Below, piece by piece: positions 33,641-45,460 of a DNA stretch of 64,000 bases. The stretch comes from Trichopria drosophilae (lineage: Eukaryota; Arthropoda; Insecta; Hymenoptera; Diapriidae), in assembly GCA_030407085.1 (NCBI GenBank), contig CM059584.1, forward strand, positions 64,316,001 to 64,380,000, in the 5' to 3' direction. The notes below the pieces were generated by a model. The model worked only from the letters and a program-made list of their open reading frames with translations. It was not told the DNA's origin and did not search any database. Each line of letters begins with the position of its first letter. The first letter of the stretch is position 1. The translations under genes and the position numbers were made by a program.

Positions 33641-34640
33641 CACAGGTGCTTCGGTGAGAGCCCTCTTTAGGTCTTGAAATGCCTCTTCCTGCTCTTCATC
33701 CCACTCCCAGGTCTGCGTTTTCTTCGTCAGCTTGGTAAGATGCAGTCTTCACTCTGCCAGATTGGGTATGAATCGAGCATACCATCCGACCACTCCCAGA
33801 AAACGCCTGACCTGCTTCAGGTTCTTAGGTGCAGGGTACTCCAATACGGGTTGAGTTTTCTCTGGATCGGGACGCAATCCTTCGCGATCGACTCGGTAAC
33901 CCAGATATACTGCACTAGCACAGCAAAACTCGCACTTATCCCTGTTGACTTGCAGTTCAACTCGGGCGAGTGTCTCGAGAACTCGCCGTACCCAGATGAC
34001 ATGCTCTTCGAAGCTCTCGTTGACGATAATAATGTCATCCAGGTAAACGAATACGTGGGGCTCGAATTCTGGACCGAATAGCGAGTCCATCAACCTCTGA
34101 AAAGTGGCTGGGGCATTCGTTAGGCCATAGGGCATCCGCTTAAACTGGAATAACCCTTGACCGGCTACTGCAAACGCCATGATTTCCTTACTGGCCGGAT
34201 CCAATAGCACCTGAAATTAAGCTTGACTCGTGTCCAACTTGGTAATGAATCTGACCCGGCGTATCTTGTGTAATATGCCTTCTAAGTTAGGCGGCGGATA
34301 AGCGTCTTTACTCGTGACGGCGTTGACGTCTTGGTAATCCAGCAGAACCTATAGCTCCGGTGAGCTTCCGGATCATCACCGGCGCACTCGACCAGGCGCT
34401 GTTTGATGGCTCGATGATGTCTTGGGCTAACATCGAGTCAACTTCTGCCTGAGCAGCTCCCAGCACGGCTGGGGAGACTCGGCGGTAGCGATGCTTGATC
34501 GGCTTGGCATCCCCGACGTCGATGGCGTGCTGAACCAATGGCGTAGTGCCTAACGTGGCTGGGGGTGGGGAATCAGCTGGTCTAGCAGGTCCTTCAGCTG
34601 GTTCTCTTGAACCGTCGATACCTCGGCGAAGCCGGCGCAC
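33640..34640 (-). pseudogene. Gypsy-B reverse transcriptase
   Basis: Blocks in order on the minus strand: RYRRVSPAVLGAAQAEVD, IIEPSNSAWSSAPVMIRK, then two single-base frame changes, ITKLDTSQA, TAA at 34217-34219 in place of the usual Tyr codon, FQFKRMPYGLTNAPATF, and FVYLDDIIIV. The Y-L-D-D catalytic box is intact. Few lesions separate it from an open frame. Confidence 0.9.
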
Positions 34641-35115
34641 TCTGCGTTAATGACGGTCCCCTGGCCAACTTCGAAGCTCTTCCAGGGACCTTCGTGGCTT
34701 CGCCATCTTGCCTCGTGGCAGTCTATTACGACGCCGAATGACTTTAGGAAGTCCATTCCCAAGATGGCGTCGTAATCCATCGTCTGCGTGACCCTCATGC
34801 AGGTCTTTTCGGTCCGACCTCCTATCTCGATCGTCAACGGCAGCCGTCCGATTATACCTGCCGAATGTCCTGTGGCACCTTTCATGGTGCCTTGGTACGG
34901 CCGTACGCGGTCTTTGCACAAGGCAGCTATTTTTGGTCCTACAAAGGACTTGGTGTCTCCAGAATCGCGCAGCCCTCGTACTCGCGTCCCGTTCACCACA
35001 AAGGTGAAGTAGAACCTTCCGTCTTTCTTAGCTCCACCGGCCGCTACTTCTTCCTCGTCTTCTCTTGGTCTTGATTTGGGGTTTGGGATACCCCACTTGT
35101 CTCGACGAATTTCTT
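34640..35115 (-). pseudogene. Gypsy-B aspartic protease
   Basis: RFYFTFVVNGTRVRGLRDSG and DTKSFVGPKIAALC hold the catalytic D-S-G; ATGHSAGIIGRLPLTIEIGG and DAILGMDFLKSFGV form the second half. The frame is open through the domain and continues from the gag side. Confidence 0.85.
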
Positions 35116-35672
35116 TACTTCCTCCTGAATTCGTTTCGAGGAGTCGACCGTCTCGTCCTCCAGTCAGAATTCGCATTGGGCGGACCTGGTTCGGAGGACT
35201 TGGTTCTTGACCCGCGGTGTCCGTTTACCGACCACTGTGCCTCTAGATCACGGCACTGGTCGCACTCTCGGCGAATTGTCCCTCTAAGTCCACACCCGTA
35301 ACATTGCCGGGGTTTCAGGCACTCGCGCGCGAAGTGGCCTGTCCCTCCACAAGTATAGCACGTCGCTCCTTCCGGCTTACCAGCGCCTCCCCCTCCTTGG
35401 ACTTGAAGTCGGAGGGGTCGCGGGTGTCTGAGTCGGACGTAAAATCGAGGTCCTCTCCTCGATGATGACTCGGGGCTTCTCGTGTCTCTTGACGATGACG
35501 ATCTGTCTTCCTGGCTCGTCCTCCTCGATAAGGCCGGAACTCTTTTCGGACTGCCCCATTTCCCGGATATTACTTTATCCTTCTCGTCGGCATGCTGCCG
35601 GTGCCTCTTCTTACGCCGGTCCTTCTTCTCTCCCGTAGAGCTGCTGTCGCTCTCGACTGACGAGGAAGACAA
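35115..35672 (-). pseudogene. Gypsy-B gag zinc-knuckle region
   Basis: C-YT-C-GGTG-H-FARE-C is a regular knuckle. It is followed by C-YG-C-x9-C-DQ-C, where Thr stands at the usual His. The upstream segment is Ser/Arg/Lys-rich. Shared spacing with Gypsy-A and with the post-integrase ORF suggests a four-cysteine second finger that is normal in this lineage. Confidence 0.85.
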
Positions 35673-35716
35673 CTTCTTCCGTTCGTCTCCAGCGGCTACC
35701 TTGTACAGACTTGCCC

Positions 35717-37030
35717 TCAGTCCTTGTTCCTTCTTCGGACCGGGCCTTGTTGGTGGAAGCGACTAACCCACCGGGTGGTATCGTCGTAGTCCTTGCGCAG
35801 GGACTTCAACTCGGCGAAGGTAGTGCACTCTTTTACGCTCCGATACCTTCGACAGTCCGGTCTTAGATTACGAATGACTCGTCTTACTCGTAATTCCTTC
35901 GGTGGTGGCCTGCACATTTTCCTGTATTGGCGCTGGACGTCCTCCACATACTCTATAATCTTCTCACCGGAGTTCTGGAACGTCTCATAGATGATCACCA
36001 GAATGTCGTCGTCGTCTACTTCCTCGGCGAATCTTCCGTTGACTCGCTGGCTGAAGATTCTCCACGATCGGAGAGCGGCGGGGTCTTCTCGGATCCATTG
36101 TCTCGCCTTGCCCTCGAATACTCCTGGAAGCACTTTCAGTACGTCGGCTTCCTCTAGTTCGAGACAGTCGATGCACTCGCTTGTCAGGGTTAGGAAGTCC
36201 TCGACTTGACTTCCGTCGAACTTAACACCCCATGAGCGTAGCTACTTCAGGGTACTGCTGCCTTGGCGAAGATTGGTCACTTCGACTGTCGGCTCTGATC
36301 GTCTCGTCTTCGTTGGAGCTAACGGACGTTGAACTGGCGGCCTAACTTTCGCGCAGCGTCGTCTTCTGTCGTCAGTGGACGCGAACATTCTCAGTGATTG
36401 TCCGCTTATCTCCTGCTCGGTCTCGTCCGTGAAAAGTTCCCTTCTGGGCACCTTATCCTTCCGACTTTTAGGTCGAGGTGCTATAACCTCATTGTGGCTC
36501 TCCTATTCAAGCAGTGCCCATACTCCTTCTTCTTGATGCGGGCGCGTCTTCGGATACGCGCCGGTCTTGGCTCCTGGGTTCAACAAACGGCTCCTGGGCT
36601 CTCATGGAACTTGCGTCTTTTCATGGCCTGTCTGCGCAACCGGTCGACGTATGGCCGTGTTTAGGCACGTTGGCTCTCCCCACGACACTCTCGAACCTTA
36701 TTCCGTGACGTTAGGCGATGAGAATGACAAGAAATAAGCCGTAGTAGCCGGAGCCCAGATTGGAGCGGGATACAGGGATGGTCCCAACGGGCGTGACGTC
36801 ATCACGGCATCACGGAATGTGCTGTCGTCCACACGGGCTGCACATTCCTATAACCTGTAGCCATTGTGGTCACACAGGCTGTCGTCTGAGCCGTCGTAGT
36901 AACGACCTGGATTCCACTCGCCATGCGTTCCTCTTCGTCCTCTTGAAAAGTCGCGGTGAAAGCTCGTCCCCCCGAGACCCGTACGTTTACATGATCGGAC
37001 TGATCATTCATGTCGGTCATCACACTGACC
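35717..37030 (-). pseudogene. Gypsy-B gag core and N-terminus
   Basis: LPGVFEGKARQWIRED, SWRIFSQRVNGRF and RVIRNLRPDCRRYRS are the retrotransposon gag domain (35717-36133). Upstream pieces (KFDGSQVEDFLTLTSECIDCLE near 36200, then an Arg-rich N-terminal region) lie in two more frames up to an ATG near 37020 (MTDMNDQSDHVNVRVSGG). Several stops and frame changes separate them. Confidence 0.75.
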
Positions 37031-37179
37031 TCATCTACACTTTGGTCCCAGGCAAAAGGACCTGTCGGGAATCTTTCCCTCGCTGGATTTCTTAACCTGA
37101 GGATACTTAATCTACGGATCTTAAGGGAAAAAATCGCGAACCGAATCTCCAAAAAGGGACCCGAATTTACTCCGACTTG

Positions 37180-37740
37180 TGAAGATCGAGAATTCACTCT
37201 GATAATTCTCGACTTATTTTTGTTACTTCTCGAACTAGTTAAATGTCTTGTTGTATGTGAACTTTACTTCCTATCTCGGCTCGATATCTAATGGAGGTAT
37301 AGTTCACTCTCGAAACTCAAGACACAAATAATAATTTTATTCACTAAGCCCGACACTCTACCTTGGCAGCTAGGATTCACTCACCAAAATCTGAAGTGAC
37401 TAATCACTAGTCTTCTTAAAAAGTGAAGGTCACCCTAATAATGGAACTTTACTCGTAGTACTATTTTCTAATCCTAATCCAAATTAAATTCTAACCCTTA
37501 TTTACTTATAACTTAATTCTAGTGAACTTCACTTCAGTACTTGGGATTCACTCCAAAAATCCAAAAAACTGCACTACACAATCCAAAAGTTCACTCTTAT
37601 GATCGAGATTCACTCGAACAGTCTCGAAACGCTATTACTATATTGTAAATTTCACTTAATCGTAGTGAACTTCACTCCAAATATTGAAGTTCACTCCAGT
37701 GATCAATCTTCACTCGAAAGAAAACTTGTGAAGGAATTTT
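37180..37740. repeat. Cluster of degenerate AGTGAA/TTCACT motifs
   Basis: More than ten copies of TTCACTC or its palindromic form GTGAACTTCAC occur in 550 bases upstream of Gypsy-B gag, with irregular spacing. They could be a decayed tandem repeat of the element's leader. Confidence 0.6.
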
Positions 37741-38985
37741 TATTTTCCTCTAAATTATTCGAAATTTACTCGGAAAATTTCGAACTTATTTAATTTCAGA
37801 GACCGGAAATTATTTCTCAAATAATCCCGATTCTCAAAAAACAACAACTTACAAAATTTTACTAATTACTCTTATTACTACTGTCCATAATATACTCTAT
37901 AATCTCGAACTCGAATACTAATTACTCATTTCATTAAATTTAATCATAATTATTATTAAGAGTGACTTCACCACACCTTATTAATTCAAATATTTAATTA
38001 TCTAAATTTTTCTCTATTTTTCGTAACTTATCTGAATTTTCTCACATGCGTGCAAAACGTCTCGAAAATTCGGCACGTGTTCCCGGTAATTATTACCGTT
38101 GCACGTTTAAATTTAATTTTAAATGCCTTTTTTATATGCGCTTTATTGCGCATTAAGCCACACGTTGCAGCGCCACTTTATAATGCCGTTTCTCCGGTAT
38201 TACTTATTTGGCGTCTTACCGCCGTCGTCTCGGGGACGGCTACCGTCTCAGGTGGAGACTTTCACGTCCTCGTGGACGTTGCGCCAGATAGAGGCCCGAT
38301 GACGTCGTCGCGGGGATTACCACGCACTGCAATCCGTCTCTTTATCGACGATAGGACAGGATACATGCAAGGGAGGGTGGTTGCATAAAATGACGTCTTT
38401 ATTAATGCACAAAAATTCTTATTATTTATGAGATTTGGCTAACTTTCATATCATAAAAATCTGAAATAGGATCGGCTAAGATCTCATCATTAACGGAACA
38501 CGGGCGCGGTCGCAATGGGGAAATATTCGGTTGCGGTGGTTGGCGTCACCACCGTTAGCGTGGGTATTCTCGTTACGGGGGATGTAACGGGGGTATATTC
38601 GAAGGGGTCCATCTTTCCGTGTTTTATTATTACAAATTAACAACTAATTACGTCCTTAAGGGAACCGTGTAAACGTAACGGTAGGAAGTGGGGGTAGATA
38701 TTGGAATCTAATAGTTAATCACACTACCGGCCTTCGTGAAAACAACAAAAAAAAATTCTAACAGATCGGACGCTTCTCCAGGTCGCGATGCAACTCGAGG
38801 TTCTAAGACGAGTTACTCCATTCCATGATCGCACAACCGGTAATCCGATACAGGCAAAACGCAAAAAAAAGTGTATACGCGATAGGTCCACGCGAGGAAA
38901 CCCGTTCCGGAAGGGAATACCTTCTTTATTTAAGTTCGGATTGCTCGACCTAATCTATTCCATTTGGAATTTTTACTTGAAGTTC
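37740..38985. other. Possible LTR-like or leader DNA, no gene
   Basis: No coding sequence is supported. On the minus strand an AATAAAG signal near 38400 and TATA-like elements near 38180-38130 are compatible with an LTR, but no match to the LTR at 27.0-27.4 kb was seen. Confidence 0.35.
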
Positions 38986-38989
38986 GAAA

Positions 38990-39200
38990 ACAAGGGAATT
39001 TCAAAATTAAGGGAATTTCAAAATTAAAGGAAATTAAAAAATACGCGAAATTCAAAAATAAGGGAAATTCGAAAATAAGGAAAATCAAAAATAAGGGAAA
39101 TTAAAAAATGAGTGAAATTCAAATATAAAGGAATTTCAAAAATAAGGGAAATTCAAAAGTAAAGGAATTTCAAAAATAAGGGAAATTCAAAAGTAAAACT
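38990..39200. repeat. ~18-bp degenerate minisatellite
   Basis: About eleven copies of GGGAAATTCAAAAATAA with substitutions and length changes. Confidence 0.9.
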
Positions 39201-39950
39201 TTAAATTCCGAGTAGCGGGTCTGGGTTATCCGTTATTTTCGGTAACGAACTGACGGGTGCACTTTTGCTAACGAACAACAGGAAGGAAAAAAAAGGTTTT
39301 CTTCCTTTAAGTATATAATACAGGGGCGCGACTCGCGACGAGGAATTGGAATTTTTATTTCCTAATCAAACAAAATTTATATACATATATATATCGATAT
39401 TGGCATAATACAACTGTAAAATAAATGTTTTGTAACTCAAAAACTTCGTTTTCTAGTTGGGGGGGGGGCGGGGGCGAATCCTATACCTTCAAATCGTGAA
39501 ACCCATTATTTACTTTCAATTAAATTTCAAAAAAAAAAATTTATCTGTACTATTATTTGCAATGTTTTACAAAATCCAAAGTGGAAAACAACTTCAAAAA
39601 TAGCAAGTGAATTTTAATTCTCTAAAACCACGTGTGTGAAACAAATTCAAAATTTATCCAAACTTTCAAAAATTTGAAAATTTTATTATTGGAAATTGAT
39701 CTGGGAGACTAAACTGAAAATCAAAGAAAGGTTTAAATTCAGCAAAAGATTCAAAATTCGTTTTTAATTTGTATTTGATAATTTCTGATTAAGTTTCAAA
39801 ACAACGAAACATTCGCAACAAAAAAAAAACATTTGAAAATATCAATAAAATTTACGTTAATTTATCATTATTTGCACTTCCGTTACAACACAAAAAAAAA
39901 TATAATTACAGTTCAATTCGCTAAGGGAAATCTACACGTGTTGTATACAT
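39200..39950. other. AT-rich stretch with a G-rich tract
   Basis: No gene. A G-rich run GGGGGGGGGCGGGGGCG lies near 39460 and poly(A) runs are frequent. Confidence 0.5.
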
Positions 39951-39954
39951 TCAA

Positions 39955-40525
39955 ACATTCAAAATTGTTCGTTCTCATTAACTTCCGGTTACTACCTCGA
40001 TTTGGAATCCTCGAATAAAAACAAAAACAAAAACAAAACTGCAAATTAAAATAACGATTAATTTTATCTATTCTAAAAATAATAGGAAAAATAATATATT
40101 CCAATAATTTTTCTAACTCATTAAAATTACGATCAACACGCCTGTTGTTGACTTTATCAGCGTACTGCCTTCTTTGCGGGCCGATTGCAACACCCATAAC
40201 TTTCATAACTTTCAAAATTGGTAAAAACCCTTCATTAGAAATACAAGCAGCACTAAAAGCAGCAATTTCAAGCGTTTGTTTATCAACAAACTTGTGCTTA
40301 GGAGCTATGTTCCAAACATACGAATTATAACTTTCGTTATTGTTTTGAGTATTAGCGCCTAAGCATCTCTCGAGCACATTTACGTCGGTTAATTCCTCAT
40401 CAATTGGTTCTGAAAGATCTTTCACTTCTTCATTGAAAGCCGAATGATGTTTGAAGTCATGTAATTTATCTGTAGCTACTGCCTTTTGATAACCGCACCA
40501 TGAATCTGCTCCGCTCTCCCCTCTT
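39955..40525 (-). pseudogene. Fragment of a Mutator-like/Kolobok-type transposase
   Basis: The minus frame reads RGESGADSWCGYQKAVAT, then LERCLGANTQNNNESYNSYV and WNIAPKHKFVDKQTLEIAAF. GADSWC and TQNxNESxN are also found in the transposase remnant at 56.7-58.5 kb (GADSWCMYQ, TQNANGSFNS), so the two are the same family. The catalytic N-terminal part is missing. The coding match fades near 40150, and the downstream Phe/Cys-rich frame is not credible. Confidence 0.75.
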
Positions 40526-40529
40526 TTAT

Positions 40530-41575
40530 ATCTGTTTTTCGGTCGTTCGGACTTTCGAGACTAATTCTATGTTATTTCTGAGAGTTTTTCCTAGCGATTT
40601 ACGAACAAAAAAATATTCGATTTTTTCAAAATTTTCCATGGTAACCTGGCCTTAATTAAACAATGATTCCGTCGGGAATTGGCTGCGTGACGTTCGGCTG
40701 GTACTCATGAATTACACTAGCGTTTGTGATTCTTTTTGTACGATGAAAAAAGGAAGATTATAAATTGAATTTAAACTAACATACATTTCACTCTGTGAAT
40801 TATTTAGATTTCAGCCCATTTACGAATTTACTTTTTATTTTGACAATAAAAAATTTCGGAGCAGATTGGAACTATTATTAAACGAATGAAACAATAGAAG
40901 TGCGATTGCATTTGAACTATCCACTGCTGAATTCAGAAAATGTTTTACATGCTAATTAATTCGTTAATTGTAGCGCTTTCGAAGGAAATAAATGATGTTC
41001 CACTTTTTGGTAAGTATTGAATTAACCTACACATAAATGAAGTTAATGTGTTTCATTAAGAATTTTTCATTACTTCTCCAAACTTTAGATCAACAAAAAT
41101 TGCATAAGCCTTTGTGGTTATTTTTGAACGATGAAAAAAGGAATTATTATTGTTTAAGTTGTACTAGCATTATTTTTTACAGCTTACCGAGGTCAGCTTC
41201 TTATTTGCATTGCATCATCCTTGCCAACATTGATCATTTTAAGTTTTATTTTTTTACCGAATGTTTGAAATTTCTGGTGATTTTAACCTCATCCGCAAGC
41301 GTCCAGTTATTCGAATAAAAACATCTGTCTGTATCGAAACTTTCTTCCCGGAAATATCGATTTTGGTTTTCAACTGTCACCGGACAACGTGTTCGATGCG
41401 AAGCAGTCGATATTCACAAGTTCACCAATTATCTCGTTGCGGAGGATACCCCTAAAATAAAGAAACTTTAAAATTCAATTTACGAAGGAACCATACTTTA
41501 CTGAAAATTAATTTTTGCGCCATCGGCTTCATAAAGAAAAAAACTTCAATATGGTATATCTCTCATGCGCTACTG

Positions 41576-41580
<5 letters not shown>
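40530..41580. other. Gene-less AT-rich stretch
   Basis: No supported gene. CATGGTAACCTGGCC next to TTAA near 40650 may be a terminus of the transposon that carried the fragment to its left, but the partner end is not visible. Confidence 0.4.

Positions 41581-41583
<3 letters not shown>

Positions 41584-41614
<31 letters not shown>
41584..41614. repeat. (TA)n microsatellite
   Basis: About 15 TA dinucleotides precede the probable left end of the mariner-like element (ACAGGTTGTCCCATTTTAAG). Confidence 0.95.
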
Positions 41615-41621
<7 letters not shown>

Positions 41622-42130
41622 CAGGTTGTCCCATTTTAAGGGTGTCCACCCCAAATATCTTGAAAATAACGCGTTGTACAAAAAAATGTTTCAGACGAAA
41701 GTTTCAAGATTTTTCTGGGCAATTTAACGGCGACATTTATTCGACCTTGGCCACGACCTTGAAGGTCAAATTCAATTTTTTTAAATAGGAACCCTCATTT
41801 TTTATTGCAGATTTGGAAAGAGCAGGAAATTTTACGTTCAGGTACAACCTTGTCCATGTCCGGGACAACGACCTTCAAGATCTTTTCAAGGTTAAAGTTG
41901 TTTTTTTAACGGGAATCCCATTTTTTATTGTAGATTTGGAAAAAGTTGATAGTTGAAGTTCAAGTATAACCTTAAGGGTGTCCTGGATCACGACATTCCA
42001 GGTCATTCAAAGGTCAAAGTTGTTTTTTGTTTTTAACGGGAACCCCTATTTTTTTACTGTGGTTTTGGAAATAGCTGAAATCTGAATCGTACTGCAAGTA
42101 CTTTTTTTCGTTGCATGTATGCTGTTCGTA
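41622..42130. repeat. Subterminal tandem repeats of mariner-like copy A
   Basis: Three diverged units of about 120-135 bases share AACGGGAACCCC-ATTTTTTATTG-AGATTTGGAAA (at about 41785, 41919 and 42036), each followed by GACCTT/AAGGTCA segments. Confidence 0.8.
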
Positions 42131-42411
42131 TTACTAACGGTAACCCCGTAAAAAGAGGGAGAAATCTAAGAATAACCTTCAAGTTTGCAAGAACAGCGAA
42201 AAAGACATGACTTTTATTAGATTCTTGCACTTATTTTGACAACAGCAAACCTTATAAATAATGTTTCTAACAAAAAATTTAGATTAAAATTTAACACATG
42301 AATTTCTGTATAGAAATGTTTTAAGGAGAGTAACCTATCAAGAACGTGTGCAACACGGGGAGGAAGAACGGTAGGATTTTGCACATCATTTGGCCCTGAG
42401 AAGGGCCGATT

Positions 42412-42494
42412 GTGTGCGTGTGCGTGTGCGTGTGTGCGTGTGTGCGTGTGTGCGTGTGGGCGTGTGTGCGTGTGTGCGTGTGTGTGTGTGTGCG
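42412..42494. repeat. (GT)n/(GTGC)n microsatellite
   Basis: GTGTGC-type repeat within the 3' flank of the copy A transposase. Confidence 0.95.
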
Positions 42495-42538
42495 GTAGGA
42501 AATACCCAAAAACCGTGGCAGTCTAGTTTGGAGATCTA

Positions 42539-43620
42539 CTATTTCAAATGTTCGAATGTCTGTCCATTGACTTCGATGCATTTGTTAATCCTTCCTTGAA
42601 AGGAATTTCTTACATCTTGAAGAAGATGCGGAGTAATGTCTTGACATGTCCTTGGAATTCTCTCCTTCATATCTTCCATCGTTGTGGGTTCGGTTTTAGA
42701 GACGTTCTCTTTGACATATCCCCAAAGAAAGAAATCCAAAGAGGTTAAGTCCGGTGATCGTGGTGGCCAAACTTGCGCAGTACTTCCCAGACCAATCCAC
42801 CTATTTGGGAACCGGTCATTCAAGTAAATTTTAACCTGTCGTGATCGATGTGCCGGGGCCCCATCTTGCTGGAACCACATTATTTCCTGAGTGGTATGAG
42901 GTACATTTCTTAAGAGATTTGGCATCTCAGTTTGAAGAAAATCTAAATAGTTGTTGCCATTTAAATATACCTCAAAGTAATAGGGTCCCACAATGTAATT
43001 ATCTACAATACCAACCCAGACGTTAAGCAACCATTGGTGCTGGAACTCCTTATGCCTTTTCCAGTGTGGATTGGAATCTGCAGAATAATGCATATTGTGT
43101 CTATTAACCTCACCTCTATTGGTGAAGGTTGCTTCATCGCTAAACTGTACCATTTTAACAAATTCTGGATTTGCTTCCACCTGTCCTTGCACCCAGTTGC
43201 AGAAAGTTAAACGTCGAGGATAATCAGCCTCCTCTAATTTTTGAAGCATGTGAATGTGATATGGATGAAATTTTTGAGCCTTCAAAATTCGGTTGGCTGT
43301 CGATTTTGGGATACCATGACGTTTCTCGATTTCTCTAGTTGAGATATGAGGATCTACAATAGTAGCTGCTACTGTAACTACAGATTTTTCTTCACAGCGC
43401 CTGATTTTCGTCGCACTCTTTTTAAACGTCCGCTCTCAGCTCTGGTGCAAAGCTATTTTATAGTCTTTCTATTAGGATGACGCCTGTTCGGATATTTTTC
43501 AGCATAAAAGCGCGCTACTAGCGAATAATTATCATCAGCTCGAGCAACTTGACGAATCATATTCACAATTTCATTAGGTGGATAATCAACCACGATCACT
43601 GTTCACAAAAAATAAAGAAA
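42539..43620 (-). pseudogene. Mariner-like transposase, copy A
   Basis: The open minus frame 42539-43285 (248 residues) holds the catalytic triad: VQFSDEATF, WFQQDGAPAH and PPRSPDLTSLDFFLWG, with 37 residues between the last two aspartates. The helix-turn-helix half upstream (QVARADDNYSLVARFYAEKY) contains a TAG and a frameshift. Copy B keeps that half open. The enzyme cuts and joins transposon ends at TA targets. Catalytic half intact, DNA-binding half broken. Confidence 0.9.
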
Positions 43621-43959
43621 AAAAACAAGATAAATCTAAAATAACCTTTCAATTACGACTAAGAACAGAATTTCAAAGATTTTGTGACTGCTGGGGACTA
43701 TATCACAATTTGCTAGTTTATGAAATAAACACTGAGTACAATTAGAATGAATGGCAATCGGCCTTCCGCACAAAAATTAACAATCTTTCAGTTATTCAAA
43801 TGAACAAAGGACGCTAAACCGAAAATCCTTCGGGACTAAGTGGTTTTTTGTTTTTAAGTTATTTTTCATTTAGCGACTGTTATAAACAGAAAGGATGTTG
43901 ACACATGAGCGTTAATTTTATGAACGACTTTGTGGTCAAAATAAATAATAATTATCTTG

Positions 43960-45030
43960 CCCAGTGTTATTTATTTTGAATAGAAAGTCATTCCGAAAAT
44001 ACACGCCCAAATGTCAATAACCTTTTTGTTTATACGAGTCACTGAATGAAAAATAACTATGAAAACAAAAAACCATTTCACTTCGAAAGATTTTCGTTTT
44101 AGGCTCTTTTGTTCACTTGAATAACTGAAAGATTATTAAGTTTCATACGGAAGGAGAATTGCCATTTATTCTAGTTGTACTTAAGTTCCTTTTTTGTAAA
44201 CCGTAAACCTAAAAAAATTGTAGATATAATTCGTCAAGTTGGTCAAGGTGAAGATAATTATTCGCTAGCAGCCCGCTTTTATGCTGAAAAATGTCTGAAC
44301 ATGCGTCATCATAATAGAAAGACAATAAAAAGGCTTTGCACCAGAGCTGAGAGCGGAAGTTTAATAAGAGAGCGACGAAAATCAGGTGCTGGTGAAGAAA
44401 AATCTGTAGCTCCTGTAACATCTCCTAGTGTATATCCTCATATCTCAACCAGAGAAATCGAAAAATGTCATGGTATTCTAAAATTGACGGCCAATCGATT
44501 TCTGAAAGCTCAAAAATTCTATCCATATCACATTCACATGCTTCAAAAATTAGAAGAGTCTGATTATCCTCGACGTTTAGCTTTTTTGCATTTGTGTGCA
44601 GGGACTGGTGGAAGCATTTGTTAAAATAGTACTGTTCAGCGATGAAACCACCTTCACCAATAGAGATGATGTTAGTAGGCATATTATACATATTTTATTC
44701 CCCACTGTAAAAGACAAAAAGTTTCAGCGCCAATAATCGCTTAACGTGGGGGTTGACATTGTGAATAATTACACTGTGGGACCATATTTCTTTGAGGAAC
44801 ATTTAAATGGTAATAACTATGGATACAACCGCCGGTACACGTGCTGGAAGGTTTACTAAAACATTTTTATAGAGAAATTTAAGTGCTACTTTTTTTGGAA
44901 AAATTATTTATCCATCATTACGTAGATTTGCTGTTTTTAAAATAAGTGCAAGAATCTAATAAAAGTCATGTATTTTTCGTCGTTTTTGCAAAATTTTGTT
45001 AGATTTATCCCTGTTCTTAAATGGGTTAGG
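43960..45030 (+). mobile_element. Mariner-like copy B, internally deleted
   Basis: The plus-oriented relative of copy A. Ends match: AATAAGTGCAAGAATCTAAT near 44943 is the inverse of sequence near 42240. About 500 bases covering the second and third catalytic residues are missing. Confidence 0.85.
44175..44845 (+). pseudogene. Mariner-like transposase, copy B
   Basis: VDIIRQVGQGEDNYSLAARF begins the helix-turn-helix half. KTIKRLCTRAESGSL and STREIEKCHGILKLTANRF follow, then KFYPYHIHMLQKLEESDYP. A frameshift ends the frame at 44624. VGPYFFEEHLNGNNY near 44780 is the last recognised piece. Confidence 0.85.
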
Positions 45031-45455
45031 TGGTGAATCGTGAGCGTCTTCACATGCGAGAAAGTGAGAGAGAAAGAGAGAGAAAAAACTGCGACGAGGG
45101 ACCGAGTTCCAATGAATTGGCACAGGATGTAATTCCACAGTACTTTTCTTTATTAAGCATACTGAAATACAACGAATTAATTTTATCGATTTGCGTATAG
45201 ATCGTTCAGAGTCTGTTCTGCTACTGACTTTCTCACACATCGATTGCGTGATTGATACCGAATCGGAGTGGGCGCCGCACGCATGCGCCAAACAATCCGT
45301 AAAATCGCCGCGAACGACAAAGTGATGCGTTCGTACACTAAAGCAGTAAATGGATCGGCGCGAAATATTCAAACGCATAATTCAACATTCACCTCGCCTT
45401 GCGACATGACAGTGCTCGCAATGAACTTAAAACTAGAAATGAAAACCGTAGGAAA
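45020..45455 (-). mobile_element. 3' LTR of BEL-B
   Basis: Downstream of the BEL-B pol stop on the minus strand: an initiator-like AAGTCAGTAGC near 45228, AATAAA at 45154-45149, and a (GA)-rich segment at 45060-45090. The outer end abuts mariner copy B. No 5' LTR match was identified near 51.6 kb. Confidence 0.5.
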
Positions 45456-45460
45456 CTAAA

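Larger units (their letters stand above)
27399..37100 (-). mobile_element. Gypsy-B: Ty3/gypsy retrotransposon split by Transib
   Basis: The minus strand carries gag, zinc knuckles, protease, RT, RNase H and integrase in Ty3/gypsy order, ending in a purine tract (27400-27413) and an LTR. GC content and ORF integrity are higher than in Gypsy-A, so it is younger. A 4.2-kb Transib composite splits the integrase zinc domain at 28688-32932. Unlike Gypsy-A it has no zinc-knuckle ORF after integrase; the sequence from the integrase end to the purine tract is only about 400 bases. Confidence 0.92.
42240..43955 (-). mobile_element. Mariner-like copy A
   Basis: A minus-oriented Tc1/mariner-superfamily element. 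Its left part holds the 3' flank of the transposase and the repeats at 41.6-42.1 kb. Its right part (43740-43955) is inverted relative to copy B. The left terminus may extend to 41622. Confidence 0.75.

Noticed and set aside
43620..44175. Independent MITE between the mariner copies
   Set aside because: The inverted sequence is the continuation of the two mariner arms, so no separate element is needed.
45268..45459. 63-codon ORF on the plus strand
   Set aside because: Lies within the BEL-B LTR on the opposite strand.
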